Shown one piece after another: positions 60,284 to 64,000 of a stretch of DNA of 64,000 bases. Made by a program: the position numbers and the translations under genes. The notes beneath the pieces are model-generated. The model was not told where the DNA came from. It made no database searches and saw only the letters and a list, made by a program, of their open reading frames with translations. Position 1 is the stretch's first letter. The number at the start of each line of letters is the position of its first letter. The stretch is from Panaeolus papilionaceus (taxonomy: Eukaryota > Basidiomycota > Agaricomycetes > Agaricales): NCBI GenBank assembly GCA_015501605.1, contig JADNRZ010000015.1, forward strand, positions 992,001-1,056,000, read 5' to 3'.

Positions 60284-60490
60284 ATGTCGACCACTGCTGA
60301 GGAATATGATTGGATTCAAGTGAATGGTCCGATAAGTATCACACCTATAACTCCTGAAAAAGTGAGAAAGAAAGATTTTGGGATTTACATGTGTGTACTG
60401 TTTAGCACATTCATCTCGCCTCGATATCGCTGCTTAGGTGTCTTATTGCAGAATAGGACAAAATCCTATAATCTAATCTCAGAGTCTCAG
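60284..60490 (+). pseudogene. AIG1-like GTPase remnant (exon 1 only)
   Basis: Exon 1 is kept with its start (YDWIQVNGPISITPITPEKV) and the donor GTGTACTG. The following intron and acceptor CTGCTTAG are also kept. The P-loop exon is replaced by unrelated or eroded sequence, so no GTP-binding motif remains. The upstream promoter-like region is still present. Confidence 0.75.
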
Positions 60491-60539
60491 ACCAACGCCC
60501 TGGTGGTGAGTAATTTCCTTATTGGTCTTGGACCGTCCA

Positions 60540-61390
60540 ATCACAGCCAATCATTCCTTCAACCAAGCACTCACCTCTCCTGTTCGTGCACTCGAGTACT
60601 CGTCTTCTCCATATGTTCTGGCTCCTCTATTTCTTCACTTTATTTTATCGGTGATGGGCATGCAAAAGGATCAACGACAACCGGCATTGATACTGATGTG
60701 GCATTTGTGGGACCCGCCTCTGCTTGTGTAAAATGGTCTGTAGAGTTTGCACCAGTCTCAGGTATGATTTTTTACTCTGCTTGTTAAATTAACGTGTATC
60801 CTTATTTCTACATATTTAGAAACGTCTGAATCGCTGAATGTTCCAACCCAGTTGAAGTGGGGCCTTCAGTGATACGAGAATAGTGGATGGAAATTCCGAG
60901 TCTCCCATTGCACAGGTCGGTATTTATCACTCCTCTCAATCATAAGACGTCTCCAGGCTGACGCACATATTCAAATTTAGCCACAATTTAGCAACATCTC
61001 CATTTCCGTGTGGCTAAGTAATTGTAAAACTGAACGCGTCATGTAATAATCTTCTTGATGTTTTCATTCACTTTGACAAAGCGGCAGCGGTTCTTGAGGT
61101 ACGTACTCGAAATCTCAACTCACACATCCGCTAACTATTTATTCCATTTTACACAGAACACAATAACGGCCAATTTTCCAGCCAACATTGGACACGGGTC
61201 AGGGCACAAAGACTGTTATGCCTGCTCTTATACAACACCACCGATACTTGTCTGGCTTTAGTTTCAACTGGGATTACTTCAACAGCACACATGCACGGAA
61301 TAGCTACACATCACCATTTCTTAGCCTCCCTTCTCCTTCTTCCCTCAACCTATCGTCGACCACATCTTTAGTCCACTCCCATCCATGCAT
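60540..61390 (+). repeat. Exon block, variant shared with 32.7-33.3 kb
   Basis: Same arrangement as 32690-33330. Here an open stretch reads LLDVFIHFDKAAAVLE just before a GTACGTAC donor, which probably shows the ancestral frame of the second sub-block, and RYLSGFSFNWDYFNS further on. Confidence 0.45.
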
Positions 61391-62420
61391 CTCGTCACGC
61401 ACCCCTCTCTTTCCCCCTCCTCTTTGCCTCGCCTTGGCATCTGTGCATTCAGAGCTCTTTACACCTCGTCTCCTTCTACTCATTCGACGGGCCAGTTTGG
61501 GGAGGCTGCAAAGGTCCATTCAGAGGCTATCGGTGAGTATCGTTTTCAGTTCTGATTTTGTTCTCTTTTCTTCATCGCCATAATTTTATCTATTCCTTCT
61601 TCCCCTTCCATACAACCCCTAAATTGATAACATACACGTCAAAACTAACCCTTCTCATCTTCATAGCTCGATCCCGCGGTGATTGTTCACTCCACTACAA
61701 ATGCGGCAGCATCTACTTCTCCCTGCAGCGGTACACCTCCACACTCAAGAATATCAAGCAAGTTCTTTCACTCATTTCCAGCGACTTCAACAACGTGCAC
61801 CTCATAGAAACTTGAATCCACACCCGTGAAGGTGTCCGCTCCTCCCTCGCTCTCTACGTCAAAACGAAGGGCAAATACAGGGAAGCGGAGGCGCTGGGAG
61901 GATATTTGACAGAGCTGGAAAGGGTGAGGGGCAAGACGGAGAAGGAACCTGATGCGGGGTTGTGGAATGCGTGTGTGGAGAGTGCCAGTCAGACACTGAG
62001 GGTGGCGAGTCATGATGTTGAGGTTGGGAAGTGGACGGCTGGGTCTGCGCTTGGTGCAGGGGATGTGGAGGGTGCTGTTGGTGATTGGACGTGAGTTGAT
62101 CGCTGTCTGATTTATCCCTCCCCGATACCGACATCTGATATCCCTCGCAGTCGTCTTTCCCATTTCCTCGCCCACATCTTCCATCTCGCCCACCCCTACC
62201 TCCCTCCCTCGCCCGCCCCAATGACGACACTCAAATAAAGTCTACACTTTGACCCCGATCCAAGCCGGGTCTCAGCCTGTGCCGTCTCAGCAAAATTCTT
62301 GATAAATAGTTCTTCGCTCTCGATGAACTTCTAGGCAAAGAAAACTTGAGAGTGGTGGTGGAACTGCTGAGATCCGGGCAACAAGGCCGATTTGTGGAAG
62401 CGATGAGGGAAAACGATGGC
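61391..62420 (+). pseudogene. DNAJC3-like TPR remnant 6A
   Basis: Close to remnant 3A at the start (HYKCGSIYFSLQRYTSTLKN) and to 2A later: TELERVRGKTEKEPDAGLWN, ACVESASQTLRVASHDVEVG, GAGDVEGAVGDWT, intron 62091-62150. In the following part TAA replaces a Gln codon after MTTLK (62236-62238), and KILDK is followed by TAG (62307-62309). Confidence 0.68.
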
Positions 62421-63775
62421 CTCTTAACGTGACGGGAGAAGGGAAGGAGAGGCTCTCCCGCTCGTCCCTGAGGCGCTACTCAAATCCCCAATATCATCCT
62501 CGGCGACTGCAACACCACCATATATGCGTCTCCTCGCTGTCACACCCTTCCTCTCTGTCCTCTTCCCCATCCCACTATCGCCCTCACCCGTACCCTGCTT
62601 CAAGCAAACATCCACCATTGCTGTTCGCATACTCTTCATTCTCTCTCCGCCCCGACTCTCCTACCCCTCCTACTTCTCCTCTCGGTGACGAGGATGCCGA
62701 TAATGCAACAATGACCAACGACGCTGGTGACGTGGCACCTGTGCGGCCGTTATCTTTTCCTGTAGAATCTGTGGTGACTCCCATTGAGCTCGCCATTGCC
62801 CCTCCCATGGTGGTGTCAGGTACTCGTTGATCAGGTACGTTCTCCTACTATTTTTATTAATGTGTATTCTGAATTTGAACACTTAGCAACGTCTAAATCT
62901 TGAAATTTTATAGGAACCAACATGGTTGAAAGCAGCGGTCTGTAGGATACGAGAATGGCGGACGGAGAACTAAGGGTCTCATTCTGCAAATTGGTATGAA
63001 GCACGCCTCAATTCTGCGGCATCTCCAGTCTGACGCATGTATTTCTGGTTAGCAACGTCCCAACCCCCTGTGTCGGGCACCTGTAAATTTGAATACACCT
63101 TTGCAACGCCCCAATGGTGCATTCACTTTGGACAAAGAGGCCAGTTCTCAAGGTACGGACTTCAAATCTCGACTCACACATATACCTATTGCTCATACTA
63201 TTTTACACAGGATTTGACAACGGTGCAACGTCCCGCTGAGCTTGGATTATGGGTTAGAACACAAGATTACCGTTGTACCCGTCGTTGAGTCTGAGGCCTT
63301 TGGACGCACCCCACATGAAAGACGTTGCAACCTATCTGGCGCCGACTCAACAACGTCTCCTCTCCATACCTCCCCAACACCCTCTTCTGCGACATCTCAC
63401 CTGATTTTTTTTATGACCGTGGATGAAGAATAGTGGGCCAACTGCATCAATCGCTGACGTGGCCTGGATCCATCGTACCACTGAGTTACTTCCTGACGTG
63501 ACGATAAGGAGAATAAATGACCAGTATGTAGATGGAGGACGTCATCATTCGGTATGTCAAGTGTAATTTCTTCTTGTATCGCAGCACTCATGCTCTTTTA
63601 TCCAGCTCTCCTTCATCGTTGTCCTGAGTGTACCTCCCTCCCTCTATTACCAAAATTTCTCACTTCCGGTTCTTCAACACCCAAACATTCAAGCATGAAT
63701 CTCCCGCCCGTCACACCCTTCTACTTCGTCCTCTCCTCTCACTCTATCACCCTCATTTGTACTCTATAGGACGCC
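62421..63775 (+). repeat. Exon block (unit 4, last)
   Basis: Ser/Pro-rich frame 62429-62830 (GDEDADNATMTNDAGDVAPV) ending near a GTACGTTCTCC donor, then the second and third sub-blocks, the last reading VVPVVESEAFGRTP and ending MTVDEE. Confidence 0.45.
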
Positions 63776-64000
63776 TTACTCCTTAAACTGGTCCTACTCT
63801 CCATCAAACACAAACACGCCACCGCTTATTTCTCCATGCAGCAACACTCTTCCACACTCGATAATTTCTAAAAAAAAAAATTATCGCTCACCTTCAACGC
63901 CGGACTTTGGGGAGGAGTAAGTCGGAAAGGGATCGGAGAATATGCACCTGTGGAATGCATGCGGGGACAGTGTGAGCCAAACGTTGGTTGCTAGGTGCGC
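63776..64000 (+). pseudogene. DNAJC3-like TPR remnant 6B, cut by the window end
   Basis: Start of another B-type remnant (HATAYFSMQQHSSTLDNF followed by a stop, then the LWNACGDSVSQTLVAR segment) running off the window edge. Confidence 0.6.

Larger units (their letters stand above)
26215..64000. repeat. Degenerate tandem array of about 10-kb segmental duplications
   Basis: Four recurring units begin near 26.2, 38.0, 46.6 and 57.3 kb; the last runs off the window. The order in a unit is: small exon blocks, DNAJC3-like TPR remnant, exon block, second TPR remnant, AIG1-like GTPase (+), then GH92 remnant (-). Units 1 and 4 carry an extra exon-block/TPR pair after the GTPase or its remnant (32.7-36.2 and 60.5-64.0). 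Paralogous stretches align over kilobases with many substitutions and indels, so the array is old. The GTPase genes alone remain open. Confidence 0.85.

Noticed and set aside
1..64000. CRISPR array, rRNA, tRNA or bacterial operon
   Set aside because: None of the expected repeats, cloverleaf signals or gene spacing was seen; gene structure is fungal. A tRNA could be missed by eye.

Overview
The window reads as nuclear DNA of a filamentous basidiomycete, most likely an Agaricomycete mushroom. Genes are split by short GT-AG introns of about 50-100 nt. The recognisable families are typical of these fungi: DUF4246 proteins, a heme-thiolate peroxygenase, an F-box protein, a GH92 mannosidase, a DNAJC3-like TPR protein and AIG1-like P-loop GTPases. 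No bacterial operons, rRNA, tRNA or CRISPR array were seen. The species cannot be told from the sequence alone.

Left part, 0.6-24 kb. Two unrecognised genes (608-1853 minus, 2481-3644 plus) are followed by a cluster of DUF4246 paralogs. I reconstructed five four-exon copies with identical intron phases: A 4174-6111 (+), B 8957-10925 (-), C 11826-13696 (-), D 14464-16375 (+), E 17122-19060 (-). A 3'-terminal scrap lies at 7835-8231. Only A (568 aa) and D (555 aa) are fully open. B has lost the AG acceptor of intron 1, C carries an in-frame TGA, and E has a one-base insertion. A-D share an ACACGTGT palindrome plus a TATA box upstream. A, B and D/E also share 3' flanks, and pieces of the 2481-3644 gene travelled with the copies. 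A 178-bp MITE sits at 7410-7587, and a paralogous empty site lies in the same window. The cluster is followed by a truncated peroxygenase copy (19728-20170), an F-box gene (20288-21746), a stranded DUF4246 promoter (about 22205-22385) and an intact heme-thiolate peroxygenase gene (22884-23775).

23.8-26.2 kb is largely non-coding, with one uncertain small gene on the minus strand.

Right part, 26.2-64 kb. This is a degenerate tandem array of segmental duplications with a period near 10 kb. Each unit carries: decayed DNAJC3-like TPR segments (two per unit, + strand, no J domain) separated by an unrecognised recurring exon block; then an AIG1-like GTPase (+); then a decayed GH92 alpha-mannosidase (-). 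Three GTPase genes (30692-32113, 41925-43415, 51730-53340) splice into full open proteins of 393, 416 and 456 aa with the same five-exon structure. Everything around them is broken by stops and frameshifts. A fourth unit near 60.3 kb keeps only GTPase exon 1. A second MITE (43957-44080) is present in one unit and absent from its paralog.

The picture is two birth-and-death gene families, an oxygenase-like one and a GTPase one, amplified by local duplication beside a peroxygenase duplication. Exon coordinates come from manual splicing of conserved paralogs, without transcript evidence.
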